Origin: Alnus glutinosa
Lineage: Eukaryota > Streptophyta > Magnoliopsida > Fagales > Betulaceae
Assembly (NCBI RefSeq): GCF_958979055.1
Contig: NC_084898.1
Location: forward strand, 22,719,102 to 22,783,101
Direction of reading: 5' to 3'
Length of the DNA: 64,000 bases
Below the pieces are notes generated by a model. The model was not told the DNA's origin. It saw nothing but the letters and a program-made list of their open reading frames with translations, and ran no database searches. This document shows positions 24,436-36,584 of this stretch, one piece after another; within the stretch, counting starts at the first letter, position 1, and each line of letters begins with the position of its first letter. A program made the position numbers and the translations under genes.

Positions 24436-25091
24436 GCTTATATTATAGATTTTTTTATTTTTTTTTTCTAAATAATTTTTATCATGTAACCAACATTTCC
24501 CATAATCTATCAATTATGCTACTTAAAGCTTATTTGAGATTGCGTTAATGACTTTAAAATATGCTTTTGATACATAAAAAGCATTATCAAGCAAAAATGA
24601 GTATGTTTGGTAGAACACTTAAAACATTTTTTTTTTTTTTTTTTGAACTTTTTTGCCCTAAAAAAACACACAAACTTTTAGGGGAAAGCTTGAAAATGAG
24701 TTTTTTTTTTTCTTCCTTAAAAACTCTTTCAAGCTTTTTCTATGGACAAAAACTCTCTTTACCAATACAATCTCAAACATGCTATTAGTGACCATTAATA
24801 TCTTCTTCTTCTTCTTCTTCTTTTCGTCTGAGCAATACAGGAGAAAAGGGAAGGAACTTGTTCATATTCAATCTTATGGCTTTTTCAGAGCTAGATGGTG
24901 ACCGCTTGAGTCAAGGTATATATTGTTAACAATTACATAATTTTAAGTTTTTAACACCTAAGTTGTGGACAAAGAATAAATAAATTGGTAAATACTCTTT
25001 CTGATTTTGGTTTGCCTGTTTCTAATTTTTTTATATGAATTTTTATTGAATTGTTAGAAGGTCTTTCTTTCTTCTTTTCACTCTCTCTCTC

Positions 25092-25122
<31 letters not shown>

Positions 25123-25146
25123 TGTGCTATACGAAAATGTTAGTTC

Positions 25147-25245
25147 ACTACAAAAAAAAAATTGCAATTTACCACTTGCAGGTCGCCACGTGTACGGAGG
25201 ATATATACGTGGCAAACAGTTGGCCACGTGTAAATGGCCACGTGT
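25147..25245 (+). mobile_element. CACTA terminus fragment with CACGTG-containing subterminal repeats
   Basis: Begins CACTACAAAAAAAAAATTGC, then carries GCCACGTGTA-type motifs three times in one orientation and once inverted within 100 bp. The opposite terminus is missing. The fragment ends abruptly where copy 2 of the tandem duplication starts, so it marks a rearrangement junction. Confidence 0.65.
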
Positions 25246-26123
25246 GAGAAGTTGTTGCATTTGCAATCCCGTTCAAACCTAGTTACAAACAGTGCATTCT
25301 CCACCAGCTTAGATTGACCCATTTGCAACCCTATTCGAACTTGATTGCAATCAGGCATTTTGTCTTGATGTAGGCCGGGTTGTCGTATAGTTCCGCTACT
25401 GTCATAGTGTATAATATGTGGGTCATTAATTATATATGTTGTTTTAAGACGTTTTGTGTTGCATTGTTTCAACTACTTGAAAATTACAATTAATTAATTC
25501 ATCCAAAAAAAAAAAAAAATGACTATTAATATTTCCTACTAGACTACCCTAGCTAGCTTCTATTATAGAATTTTTTTTTTTCTAAATAATTTTTACCATA
25601 TGACTAACATTTTCCATAAATCCATCAGTTATGCTACTTAAGCTTGTTTGAGATTACGTTAAAGAGTTTAAAATGTGCTTTTACAAAAACTTTCTTTACC
25701 AATACAATCTCAAACATGCTATTAGTGACCATTAACATCTGCTACTTTCTTTCCTTCTTTCTTTCTTTCTTTTTTTTTTTTTCCCTTACAATACAGGAGA
25801 AAAGGGAAGGGAACTTATTCATATTCAATCTTATGGCTTTTTCAGAGCTAGATGGTGACCGCTTGAGTTGAGGTATAAAAAAGACATGTGTCCTTTAAAC
25901 ATGTGAGAATCACACGTTTTTTTATTAAACATGTCAATCTTATATGTGGGTTGTAGAAATTTCTGTCCATATTATTAACAATTACCTAATTTTAAGTTTT
26001 TAACACCCAAGTTGTGGACTAAGAATAAATAAATTGGTAAATACTCTTTCTGATTTTGGTTTGCCTGTTTCTAATTTTGTTTTTTTTTTTTTTAATATGA
26101 AGTTTTATTGAATTGTTAGAAGG

Positions 26124-26165
<42 letters not shown>

Positions 26166-26181
26166 ATAAAAATGTTAGTTT
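25246..26181 (+). repeat. Tandem duplication, copy 2
   Basis: Parallels copy 1 but lacks the 876-bp hAT element and most of the small hAT MITE. It carries its own insert of about 90-100 bp (around 25876-25968) related to the element at 13797-13981. It ends in a T tract (26127-26162) followed by GCTATAAAAATGTTAGTT, which matches GCTATACGAAAATGTTAGTT at the end of copy 1. Confidence 0.75.
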
Positions 26182-27160
26182 TGAACAAATAGCATATGCC
26201 ATCATATATTACCGAATAAAGTCCCAGGGCAAGGACAAAAACAAGAGGTTCAAGACCCCCAATACCCTAAGCCAGATAAATCTGACTTGAAACAGTAACC
26301 TGAACAATACAAAATCGTTACAGGGACAACAATGAGCCACTCTTTACATTTAAAGCACAACTCACAAATAGAAGAGGGCAGATCTAGCACCTAAGCCAAC
26401 AAATAGTTTAGTAACTTTTAAGCATCACAAAGACAAATTGTGAAAAAACACTAAAAAACGAAATAAAACACCATAAACCAGAAGCACAAATCAGGACTGG
26501 CGTCAGGTGGTGCTTCGCCGGAGACGGCGCGTGTACCACACGCGCCGCCACCGGAGACGTCCTCAACAGTAGAAATCCGCCAGAAGACCTCGGATCCACC
26601 GAAAACCCCCAACCTCGCCTTCGAAGACAAGTTGTGACACACGCGCACCGGTCTAGGGAGAGACTTCCCTGGCACGTGTAGGCCACGCGCCGAGCGTGAA
26701 GGACCGGCACTGCCGTGGTTGGAGGCTGCTGGATCGGAAGAAGCGGGAGACCACTGTGGTGAGGCGCGTGTCTTGGAAGAACCCGTCGAAGTGAGCAGAT
26801 CTGACATCAAAGAATGAAACCCAAACAAAGAAAATCAGGTCAGAAACTCTACCGGAAATACACACCAGAGAGTCGCTTCCCAACCCAAATCATGTTTTAG
26901 TCTTGTGTCGGGGAACAACAACCACTACCGGATCTAACCGGGGGGAACAAAAAACTCCAAAAACCTAATGGCTAGAGGAAAACAAACACTCCACTGGCAC
27001 TAGCCATGGAGGAACAAAAGACCATCCCTAGCCTAAAAAGGCAAGGTGGAGGGGGGGGGGGGGGGGGGGGGGGGGGAGACCACCGGGGGAGGGAGGCATG
27101 AAACCTCCCTCCAGGAACAAAACTCTAAAAAAAACTCTCTTTAGGGCCAGCGGAGAACGT
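26127..27160 (-). mobile_element. Probable LINE/retroposon 3' region
   Basis: The plus strand starts with a T tract, equivalent to a poly(A) tail on the minus strand. It is followed by about 1 kb of GC-richer sequence with minus-strand frames (26451-26828) but no reverse-transcriptase motif. This fits a 5'-truncated retroposon. A G tract (27051-27076) lies near its far end. Confidence 0.35.
27051..27076 (+). repeat. G26 homopolymer
   Basis: Twenty-six consecutive G, inside GC-rich retroposon-like DNA. Length may be unreliable in assembly. Confidence 0.9.
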
Positions 27161-27535
27161 TGGTCTCGGTTACTTAATATAAAAACTTTAGTTGTTGTTG
27201 TATAGGGTTTGTATACTCTAGGTGCAGGTGCTAGACACATACGTTGCACATATTGAAAGGATTTAATACATTATGTTTGACATTTAAAGTAAATTGGATA
27301 TGATAGGAAGATATTATTAATGTGATGATATATTTTTTTTTAGAGATGTATAATTTTGTAGCTAATTAAGTGATTTAGAGACTCTGAACTAATTATTTGA
27401 AAGAGTTACGTTTAACATGGGTAAGATCGTACATCTTATGGACTGATCGTTTAACTTGGTAGAAGGGAATTATGTTGAAATTTTTTATACATGTTTCTTA
27501 TAATGGATAGTTAGCATAGGCATGTACTCTCTTAA

Positions 27536-27596
27536 ATTATCATTTATCACAAAAACTTAAATTTATAGGAAGAGGTAAATTTAATCATTTAATCAA
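27536..27596 (+). repeat. Left half of a dispersed repeat split by the Mutator-like element
   Basis: AATTATCATTTATCACAAAA through AATTTAATCATTTAATCAA belongs to the dispersed family described at 7050. The sequence resumes at 36585 (ATACCTTAACATCCCTCACG) after the Mutator-like element, so the transposon landed inside an older repeat copy. Confidence 0.7.
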
Positions 27597-28062
27597 GAGT
27601 AAATGTATAATAAATCTCTGCGTCGATATGCGATTTGAAAATGTCCCATAACTTTTTAATTTTTAACATCGACTTTTTCGCGTTTTTGAATTTGGCCCTT
27701 TCGCCACTTTTCCATCCAATTTTGCAAACTTTGTTTAGCTGAGTCACCGTTTGTCTACGTAAGCATCAACAACTCAGCCTAAAAACGACGTTGTTTCATT
27801 TTTGGCTTACAACTCAACCCCAAATCATCTATATTGGAAATGAGCGGGCACTTTAAACATGTTCCTGAGCATTTTTTGAACGTTGGGGAATGATGATGCG
27901 AAAAGCAACAAAGCTGGCAGAAAGAATCAGAGCTAGTGAAATGGAAGACCTCTCCATAGGGAAGGCAAATATGGTTGAGAATCGGTAAGCTGTGTTTATG
28001 GATAGTTTTAGTTCGGGTTTTTTTGCTCAAAGTTCCCCGATCTGACTGTTTAGGGTTCTTCA

Positions 28063-28386
28063 ATGTTGTCTGTGAGAGATGATATGGGTGTTGATGCATC
28101 GTCGTGCAAATACGGCCTTCGATCTCCAGTAAGGACCTCGTGGATGACAACAAATCCTGAGATGCGTTTCTTTTGGTGTGCCATGTACGACCCATCAAAG
28201 GTGAAATAACCGTAACCCCACTGTTTGATGATATTTCTCAAAGAGTAAAACCTATGTGATTGCGTAGTGAATTGATGCACTTGAAAGAAGAGGTTGTACA
28301 ACTTCAAGAAAGGAAGAGGCAGTTTACTCAAATGTTGGTGTCTTTGTCTATTGTATTTATTGCTTTGGTGGGAGTGTATGGTTGAT
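28063..28386 (+). pseudogene. GRF-type zinc-finger protein relic carried by the MULE
   Basis: The first part reads 48 residues with CKYGLRSPVRTSWMTTNP (15-32) followed by MRFFWCAMY. This is the plant GRF zinc finger (CxCG...TSxTxxNPGRRFxxC), with the second Cys replaced by Tyr and GR of NPGRR replaced by EM. After a frame change and a TGA near 28257, the tail reads LMHLKEEVVQLQERKRQFTQ and a hydrophobic segment ending GVYG. That is the usual C-terminal coiled coil plus membrane anchor of the At4g04775-like GRF proteins. It runs opposite to the transposase inside the same element, so it is cargo or a second element gene. It is broken. Confidence 0.65.
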
Positions 28387-28733
28387 GGGGATGGGAAGTA
28401 AGGTCATGCATTGACAGTGTATGCAATGGTAGTGTGTTTGTTAGGGTTTCATCGGCTTTAACATTTTGTATGTTTGATGGAGTGAATCTACAACTCACAT
28501 TTTGGTAAATTTGGAACATTATATAATACCCTAATCCCATTATGTTGTTGTATTTTGAACTTTGACGTTGGTATCAGTAAATGTGGATGGTGGACAGAAT
28601 CTGTATTATATATTTTGGTTGAATGAATATGAAGGTCACAGTTATTTGGGATGAGCCTAATACCAGATTGAATGCATTTGCATTTTCAATAGGTAATACA
28701 GTGCCAACAAATAACCTGCTTAAAGAGATCTCC

Positions 28734-29337
28734 AATGGTGAATATATCCTTATATATGCACAAACAAACAACCTGATTAGTGAATTGAAAATATTGTCTC
28801 AAATACAAAATTTCAAGCACAACACAAGATTGAGAGCATTATAAAATCTGTACAACACTTCCAACACATTCACAAAATACATCTATTGTTTATCCAATGG
28901 TGAACATATCTTTATATATGCACAAACAAACAACCTAGTTAGTAAATTGAAAATATTGTCTCAAATACAATATTTCAAGCACAACACAAGTTTGAGAGCA
29001 TTATAAAATCTGTACAACACTTACAACACATTCACAGTGGTGAACATATCCTTATATCTGCACAAACAAACAACTTGCTTAATAAATTTAAAATATTGTT
29101 TCAAATGCAATATTTCAAGAACTATACAAGATTGAGAGCATTATAAAATTTGTACAACACTTTCAACACATTCACAGTGGTGAACATATCATTATATATG
29201 CACAAACAAACAACATGTTTAGTAAATTGAAAATATTGTCTCAAATACAATATTTCAAGCACAACACAAGATTAAGAGCATTATAAAATCTGTACAACAC
29301 TTTCAACACATTCACAAAATACATCTATTGTTTATCC
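28734..29337 (+). repeat. Four-copy tandem repeat of 140/162 bp inside the MULE
   Basis: Units begin (A/G)TGGTGAACATATC at about 28734, 28896, 29036 and 29176, and each contains GCACAAACAAACAAC and GAGCATTATAAAAT. The first and last units are about 162 bp and end ACATCTATTGTTTATCC; the two inner junctions lack that tail, giving 140 bp. Non-coding. Confidence 0.85.
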
Positions 29338-31589
29338 AAAATACCAACGTTCATTTTAGTAGAAGGTGTTTAGATCATTAACAAAATATATATATCTTGT
29401 TTAGCAAACCAACAAAATAAGTGTTTAGGTAGAATTCATAAAATACATATATGATCATCACAAGTACAAAATAAGTGTTTATATTAGCTCATCATTCTTC
29501 TGTTACGGGTCTGCATAGATTGAGATGATGCATCTTTATTTTGGGGTACCCAGAACATAGAAATGAGTAAGAACTTTGGTAACACTAAAATTGGTAATAG
29601 GAGAATATAAATATATTACACTTACATTTGAAAAAGTTCCAGTAGTCTTCCTTCTCTTTGGGTTCTATCTCTTTCGATTAAGGTTTAGAGGAAGATGGCA
29701 ACCCTTGTAATTGTGACATTGACCCCCACAGTTTGCACACGTGACTACATATCCACAACAACTTATTTTGTATGGGTTAGTGGTCTCATCGGGTGCCATT
29801 CTCCTCTTCTTCTTTTTTTGACGTCCAGGTTGAACTCTGACAATTGGGGGCATAATTTCATCACATCCATCAGCAGCTGGCCACTCTTTAGGACCTAGCA
29901 TAGCAGACATTTGTGATTTATAAGCCTACATATACTTTGCCATCATATAATAATCGTCTAAATATTACTCAAGCTTATGTTTGTGCATGTAAATGCAAGC
30001 ACAAACATGTGCACAAGAGATACCATTGATCTGCCATCTCCCACATGTGCATTTACATTCATTCAACTTAACTGTTCGACATACATCATACATGTGGTCC
30101 ACCTTGAACTCCAACTCATTTTGTCACCTGCATATATAGTTCCTTACTTCATCCTTTGATCTTTCCAATTTCTTCTAAATTTTGGGACATATTTTGTGCA
30201 TAGCGGATTAGATTCCATCTCTTTTCTGTTGGAATCTTGTCATCAGCTGCCGTTGAATCATATCCAGCATGGTCAAGAGCGGATTGTCCCTAAATTCTTT
30301 GATCCATGCATTGAATGTTTCCGCAAGATTATTCAGAAGCATATCGCTCTTGGACTGGGTATAAAAGGCATGTTTAGACCACGATGTAGGATTGACATCA
30401 TCAATGTATTTATAGGCACGAGCATCCATACCTTCAATCAATTTCATGTGATGCTTAAAAATTGTTGCATTTGATGCCCGTGCAGCTGCCCACAATTCCT
30501 CATTGAATGCTTTTCCCTTGAATCCCTTTCCCTAGCTTGAAGTGTGCATGTAGGTGACGCACACAAAATCGATGCTCAACAGATGACAACAAATGATCTA
30601 TCGCATCGCCAGGACCCTACACATATGCAAACAAAAATATATCAATAAAGTTAACAACATCAAAAAAAGAATAAAATAAAAAAGTAATAAACATGTAAAC
30701 ATGATTGATGCTAACTACCTTTTGTTGGTCAGACATAATAGTCCAGCCGCGACCTTCGCCACTACCAACATAAATATCATCAACAAGAATACGAATAAAC
30801 CACTCTCAAGAAGCCCTGGTCTCAGCCTTTGCTACCGCGTACGCAATAGGGAACATATTATCATTCCCATCCTTCCCAATGTCACACAATTGACCCCTAT
30901 ATTCCCCTTTGAGATGGCAAGCATCCAAACTTAAGATTGGTCTACAATCATACTTGAAACCTTTTTGCATGCATCTAAGCATACATACATCCGCTGGAAG
31001 CAGGGTCCATTCATTTGCACATATGTACTACCACAATGATTTGACCTCAAAATGGCCTCACAGTAATCCCTTGCACGACGGTATTACTCCGTATGAAAAC
31101 CAAAGATTGCATTCAATGCAAGTTTTTTTGCTCTGTAGCATCGGCCTAAGGGAACATCAATGTTGTGGTCCCTCTTCACCCTTTGTTACAATGCATATGG
31201 GATTCATGTGGGATCATCCTTGAAATCAGACATATACTTGGTGGCAAGAAACTCTACATTAGCCATTTTGTTCTCATATTGATTCCCGCATTGATGGTTT
31301 GATACAAAGGTTTTAATTTGTATTGATTATTTTTTCGCATCTAAAGATGCATGAATCCTCCAAGTACAATCTTGCTCCTTGTAAACTATGGTTACCCTCA
31401 TACTATCATTGTGCTTGTATTTGAAATCAAACCCATTTTGCACATCATACCATTTTAGTGTCTTTTTAAATACACTAGTATAAGTAAACATGTCCCTCTT
31501 ATCTAACACGATTGGTCTTCGCATGTCATGTTTTTCATTGAACTCGTGATACCTTCTCTTTATTCGGCTTGTCCCCTCATCATTGAACC

Positions 31590-34500
31590 TGTGATGTCCC
31601 GAATATTATTTATCGTTTTAAGAATAAAATTTAATGAATAAATGACTAAAATTGATTAGACGACTAGAAAATACAATAGAACATGCAGAGAATATTTTAT
31701 AGTCCAAAGAAATAAATCATATAAGTGAAAAATGTGAGAAAATGAATTAGAAAGGAGATGGAAAGTTGAAAATAAAGGAAATAAGTGAAATTAATGTGGC
31801 GCGTCTGAACGGCACAAGAGGCTCGTCCAGACGGTACCTTATTAGCACGAGGCGGATGCCTCATTTCACGTGCGTCCGAACGGCTTGCAACGGGTGATGC
31901 ATGCCCACTTAAACGGCGCGCGTCCGGACGGTGGTTAATGCCCGTCCGGACGACTTTCTTAAATGGAGTGCGTCCAGACGGTTTGTGATGCCCGTCCGAA
32001 CGGGGTCTGTCTTAAAGTGGGCAGATCGCCCATTTCTCTCGGCAACTCAGTTTTTCTTCCTTATTTCTATATGGTTTTTCACCTAAAAACTGTGATATCT
32101 TGAAATCCAGCTGTCCAATCTTAGATCCGACTTCGGTAACGTAATCCTTGAAGCCTGATCTACGTTTTGACCGAACGTTTTGAGGTATTTTTTTTAAATT
32201 CATGTTTTGGAGATTTTGGTTAAATCTTGTAAATGTGAGTTTAATCTAGTGCTTTCTTTAGGTAATGGTTTACTTGGAACTTGCTTGAGGCTACTCAAAC
32301 CATAGGTTTTGGTTTGGTGAATTTTTGGTTAGTTTCTTCAAACCCTAACTTTTAGGTATTTAGATTTAATTAAGTTTTTATGTAATTAACCCTTAGTAAA
32401 TGCTATTGAGTTAATGATATCTTGTTTGGGGCAATGTTTTGTAAATTAAGGTTTAAGTTTGGAACCCTAGTTTTATGGGTTAAATTAAATGAGAGTTTTT
32501 AAGTGTTTAAAAGTTAGACTGTTAAATCATGTTAATAAGTTAGCAATTATTGTAAAAAGATTAGTGAACGTAATTTTAGGATTAATGTTATTTTAAATAC
32601 GATAGTAATTTATGCGACTAGGTTAATTAAAATAATTTATGAATAGACATTTGAAACCCTTAAAAATATTATGGGTTTTCCAGCGGTTAGCCTTGAGCAA
32701 TTCAAGTGCTAATTTGGGTATCAAATTATTTAGAGTGCTGAATGATGAAATGTGTTATTCTACAGTGACACATTGCATGGTGGTGTCTAGGAAACCTAGT
32801 GCTTAAATCCGTGCAGCCAATGTGAGTATTCTACTCACTGAGAAAATATATTTTTATATATTATGGATTTGTAAAATATATATTGTTTTATAATTCCGAA
32901 TCAACCATATAATGAAATATATATGTTTTGGATAATTTGATTAGTTTCGATTATGTTCAAATTATATCAATGATGTTTAGAAATTGATGCATGAGTGAAG
33001 TGTGTTGAATTGATTTAAAGTGTTTGAGTATGTGTTGCGGTTGGGATTTAAATTATGTAAATTATTTGAGAACATGTCATGTTAAAACTGTTTATGTTTT
33101 ATGAAGAAACTATGATTTTAATGATTTCAAAGTGTTTGATGAAATGTTGGACTGATTTAGTTTTAAGGGAACTTGATTTAGCAATTGCATAATTTTATAG
33201 TATTATACAGTAGTGAAACATATACTGGCCAAGTACAGAGCATAGAGCATATAGTATAAAGCATACATACAACAACAGTATAAGAGTAACAGAACGCAAT
33301 AAAACAACAGTAAACACAGTTAAACAACAGTTATCAGCATCGTGGGGGACCTAAGCCCCAGTAAACCCAGTTCATGCATATCATATATAGCATTGTTTTA
33401 TGAGTGTGATGTTTTTATGTTATGCGTAGTTTTTACTAGTCGTATTGATATGCATAAGTGGCTTAAATGGAAAGAGCTTTTGTATATTTCTATCGAATGG
33501 GGTTGCATGTGTTTAAGAAACATTAAAATTAAAAGTACATGGATTCATGATTATCTAGGTGCGAGTAATGTCATGTCTATGAGTAAGAAGATTGATTGTT
33601 ATTGTTCTTCAGAAAAGACGTGTTAGCATAATTGAGTTTAACTCTAGTGCTCACATGATCTACTGACGTTCAAGGCATGAAACTGAAATACGATTAGAGA
33701 TGATGTTGCGAGTATTATGTTGAAGGATGATATCCTAGTATGGAGGAGTAAGATGACATGTTTTCTTTCTTAAGACCTATGTGTACTCGTGATATCTGTG
33801 ATGGAGTGATTGTGTGCACTTATGTCTGAGCCACCGTTGAAAAATATTATTATAGATGAGCCTATATGTAGAAACTTCCAAGGAGGAATGACTGAAACTT
33901 CTACATATGTTCACAACTATATAATATGTTTTAAATGTTTTTTGGATAGTTAATGTTTATTGTATTAGTCATTGGTAAATTGTGGCTGATATAGTGCTCA
34001 CATGACTAAAAATAAAAGTAAGGTTGGTTCTTTGTGAAAACTCAGTTAGTTTAATATCACTAAGGTCTTAGTATGTTTTATACTGAAACGGTAGAATCAT
34101 TCTTTCACCTATGCAGATGTGGATACCATTACAACCGTGTAGATGAGGTCTTTTTGGGTGCAAGTACTGCGAATGTAGATGATGACCAGTTTGCTTAGCG
34201 TATGGGATACTATAATTGGAGCATATCGCAACAATCATATGCCAGACTCATGGGTAGTCCGCATTTTGGGTATTTTGATATTGCTCATATCCTATGTGGT
34301 ACATGTATTTGCTGAGCTTGTATTTTTTGTATGTAATTATAGTAATATGTTTTATAAGCTTTAACCAGTTAGACATGTAGTTGGCTCTTGTGGTAATTAA
34401 CTGTTATGTATTAGATGTATTTCTGCTTATGATATGTGTTCCACTGCACATTGATTACTATATTCTGCTGTTAAATGTAACTCTGATAATCAGGTGCATG

Positions 34501-34603
34501 TTATGGGGCATGTGCCATATGTTGGCTGAGCGACACGTAGTCGTGCCACTGCGATGACTCGTTTTACGTTTGTATTAAAAAAAAAAAAGGGGGGGTCGTC
34601 ACA
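31590..34603. mobile_element. 3-kb solo LTR nested in the MULE transposase
   Basis: Starts TGTGATGTCCCG and ends GGTCGTCACA, with TGTGA/TCACA terminal inversion. It is flanked by GAACC (31585-31589) and GGACC (34604-34608), a 5-bp target duplication with one change. The termini and 3-kb length fit a Ty3/gypsy LTR with long repeats (Tekay/Del-like), but no internal gag-pol is present, so it is a solo LTR. It splits the transposase between its acidic linker and the RRYHEFN block. Confidence 0.8.
31803..32010 (+). repeat. Cluster of CGTCCGGACGG-type palindromes in the LTR
   Basis: About nine occurrences of CGTC(C/T)(G/A)(G/A)ACGG or shortened forms within 208 bp, separated by spacers such as TTAATGC, GATGC and AAATGGAGTG. 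The cleanest is CGTCCGGACG. It makes this GC-rich part very different from the AT-rich remainder of the LTR. Confidence 0.75.
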
Positions 34604-36584
34604 GGACCCATCCAAACTCACCAACTCTTCACTATCGTAGCACTCTTCGTCATCTTCATGTGCAATTTTTGTATGATGCTTAGAATCTACAAACTTTTCC
34701 CACCAAGCATCCATGTAGTCATCTTTAATGGGGGACATGAACTGCGAACAAATCCTCATTATCATCAATTATCTTGAAATCACTCAATTGTAGTTCTTCT
34801 TCGTCTATTACATCTGCCAAACCACTATCTTGACCCCTTCTAGTAGTGGCAGCCCGCCTTTTCTTTCTTTTACTGGCACCAACCACATCAACATTGGCAA
34901 CTCCCTTTTTTTTCTCCACAGCCTTAGGTTTTCTCATAGAAGCCTTCTTTTTTGGACGTCTGACAATCTTTTCCACTTGAACATTCATATAAATATCATC
35001 TCCCTCAGCATTGCCAACATTTTCCTAAACATTTACATCCCCCTCAACATTTTCGGCATCCCCCTCAGCATGGCCAACATCACCATCTAGCTCATCAAGA
35101 TATGGTCCAGGCGTGGCAAGAATAGTACTTCCCCAACAATTTCTAGCTCATCAACTCTATGTTCAACATATATATGAACACTTTTCAATTTGTAGATTTC
35201 AACAATATTCAGAAAATTCACTACCTCTTCATCATTTTTCAATGACTGCCCTAATTCATCCATGTCATTGTCGTCCATCTTATACCAATATCTTAGGTCA
35301 TTCACATACCCAAGATCCTTAACAAGATCCTCAAATTTCCACAATGAAAGGAAATCAGTATCATAGTCTTTGATGAAATCTATCATACCCCCAACATACG
35401 TAAGCCCAAGATTGTGTTGCACTATTCCACCGTGGTGAAAAGTTATATCGACCGACATATCTCCAGATCAGGTTGTAAATGAATAAGAGTTTGAGTTTTA
35501 TCAGTTGTTGACAATTATAACATAAGACAGAAAATGATGTTGATAATTAAGAAGGGTTTATAGGATAAGTTTGCATGCAATTTTAACTATACGTTGCATA
35601 TGCTCAAAAGTTACTAACATGCAGCAACATAAATGGTAGAAGTAAACACACGAAAAAAAAAAATTTAAAGACCATAATCTCCACTACTTTGTCAAAAATG
35701 TGTGACCACACGCACATCAAGTGGTAAAATGCATAAAAAAAAATCAAAAAAACTGAGGGTCCACAAATGTTGAAAACTAAACCCGACCCCCACTGCCCCA
35801 CATGCTAACTTCTTATTTTATTATCAACTACCCCTAAAGACAAACACTTTTGAGTAATTTATTGTTCCCACTATCCGTTTTTCAAGCAATCACAATATCC
35901 ACATCTGACCCATATGTCCTAGAAATTAACAACATACAGACAGATATCCACATCCACTTCTGACAGCCCACAATAATAAATATCAAAATTAAAAGTATAT
36001 AAAATGGTTGTACAACATCATTTCCTAACCCAACATCACTTTCGGACAAATGAACCCAAAATCCTAAATTGGAAAAAACAATAACATAAAATCGAGAAAG
36101 AATTATTGAGAAAATACCTTTAACCCAGGGACTACGAAGACGAAGACAGAGACGATACTTACAACCAGATTGGAACGAAACAGAATGGTTTCCACAGCAA
36201 CGCAATCCACGACGAAGACACAAACTTATTTTTGGGTTAATGGACAATATGCCCTTGAGTTTTCTAGAATATTCTATATTTCGTCCTTAATTTTATTGAA
36301 AAAAAATTTAAAGTGTTGCCCATTTCCAATAGAGACGATTTGGGGCTAAGTTGTAAAGCCAAAAATGAAACAACGTCGTTTTTAGGCTCAGTTGTCGATT
36401 CTTACATGGACAAATAATGACTCAGCCAAACGGAGCTTGCAAAATTGGATGGAAAAGTGATGGAAGGACCCAATTCAAAAACGTGAAAAAGTTAATGAGT
36501 CAATGTTGAAAATTAAAAAGTTAGAGGACATTTTCAAATCACGCATCAACTCAGGGATTTATTATACATTTACCCTTTAATCAA

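Larger units (their letters stand above)
23058..25146 (+). repeat. Tandem duplication, copy 1
   Basis: Starts at TTGTTGCATTTGCAATCCCG and ends near the CACTA fragment at 25147. The same series of blocks recurs in copy 2 (25246-26181). Examples are the AACCTAGTTACAAA block, the GTGGGTCATTAATTATATAT block and the AACAATTACATAATTTTAAG block. Copy 1 is longer mainly because it carries an 876-bp hAT element absent from copy 2. No functional gene lies in it. Confidence 0.75.
29665..35458 (-). pseudogene. MuDR-type transposase, decayed and interrupted by a solo LTR
   Basis: Minus-strand pieces in order: a PB1-like N-terminal domain starting MSVDITFHHGG (35458 down to 35087); an acidic/basic linker with KKKRR patches (34988-34620, at least one frame change); the nested LTR (31590-34603); the MuDR DNA-binding segment (RRYHEFN, then RRPIVLDKRDM and FKYKHNDSMRVTIVY..CTWRIHA, about 31560-31327); the FAR1/MULE segment with QRMYVCLDACKK near 30950; a spliceable intron (about 30618-30717); the EHRFCVRHLHAHFK motif (about 30545); the C-terminal block 30495-30208; a SWIM finger CTCGRWQINGISCAH (about 30045); and a zinc knuckle CANCGGQCHNYKGC (about 29720). 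In-frame stops and frame changes occur in several pieces, so it is not functional. Confidence 0.85.
27597..36575 (-). mobile_element. Mutator-like element (MULE), about 9 kb with nested solo LTR
   Basis: Both ends carry inverted repeats of roughly 265 bp: the left starts GAGTAAATGTATAATAAATC, and the right end complement starts GGGTAAATGTATAATAAATC. A perfect 9-bp duplication TTTAATCAA flanks it (27588-27596 and 36576-36584), as expected of MULEs. Inside are a decayed MuDR-type transposase on the minus strand, a GRF zinc-finger relic on the plus strand and a tandem repeat block. Removing the nested LTR and its 5-bp duplication leaves about 5.96 kb. The perfect target duplication argues for modest age, but the transposase is broken. 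Confidence 0.9.
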
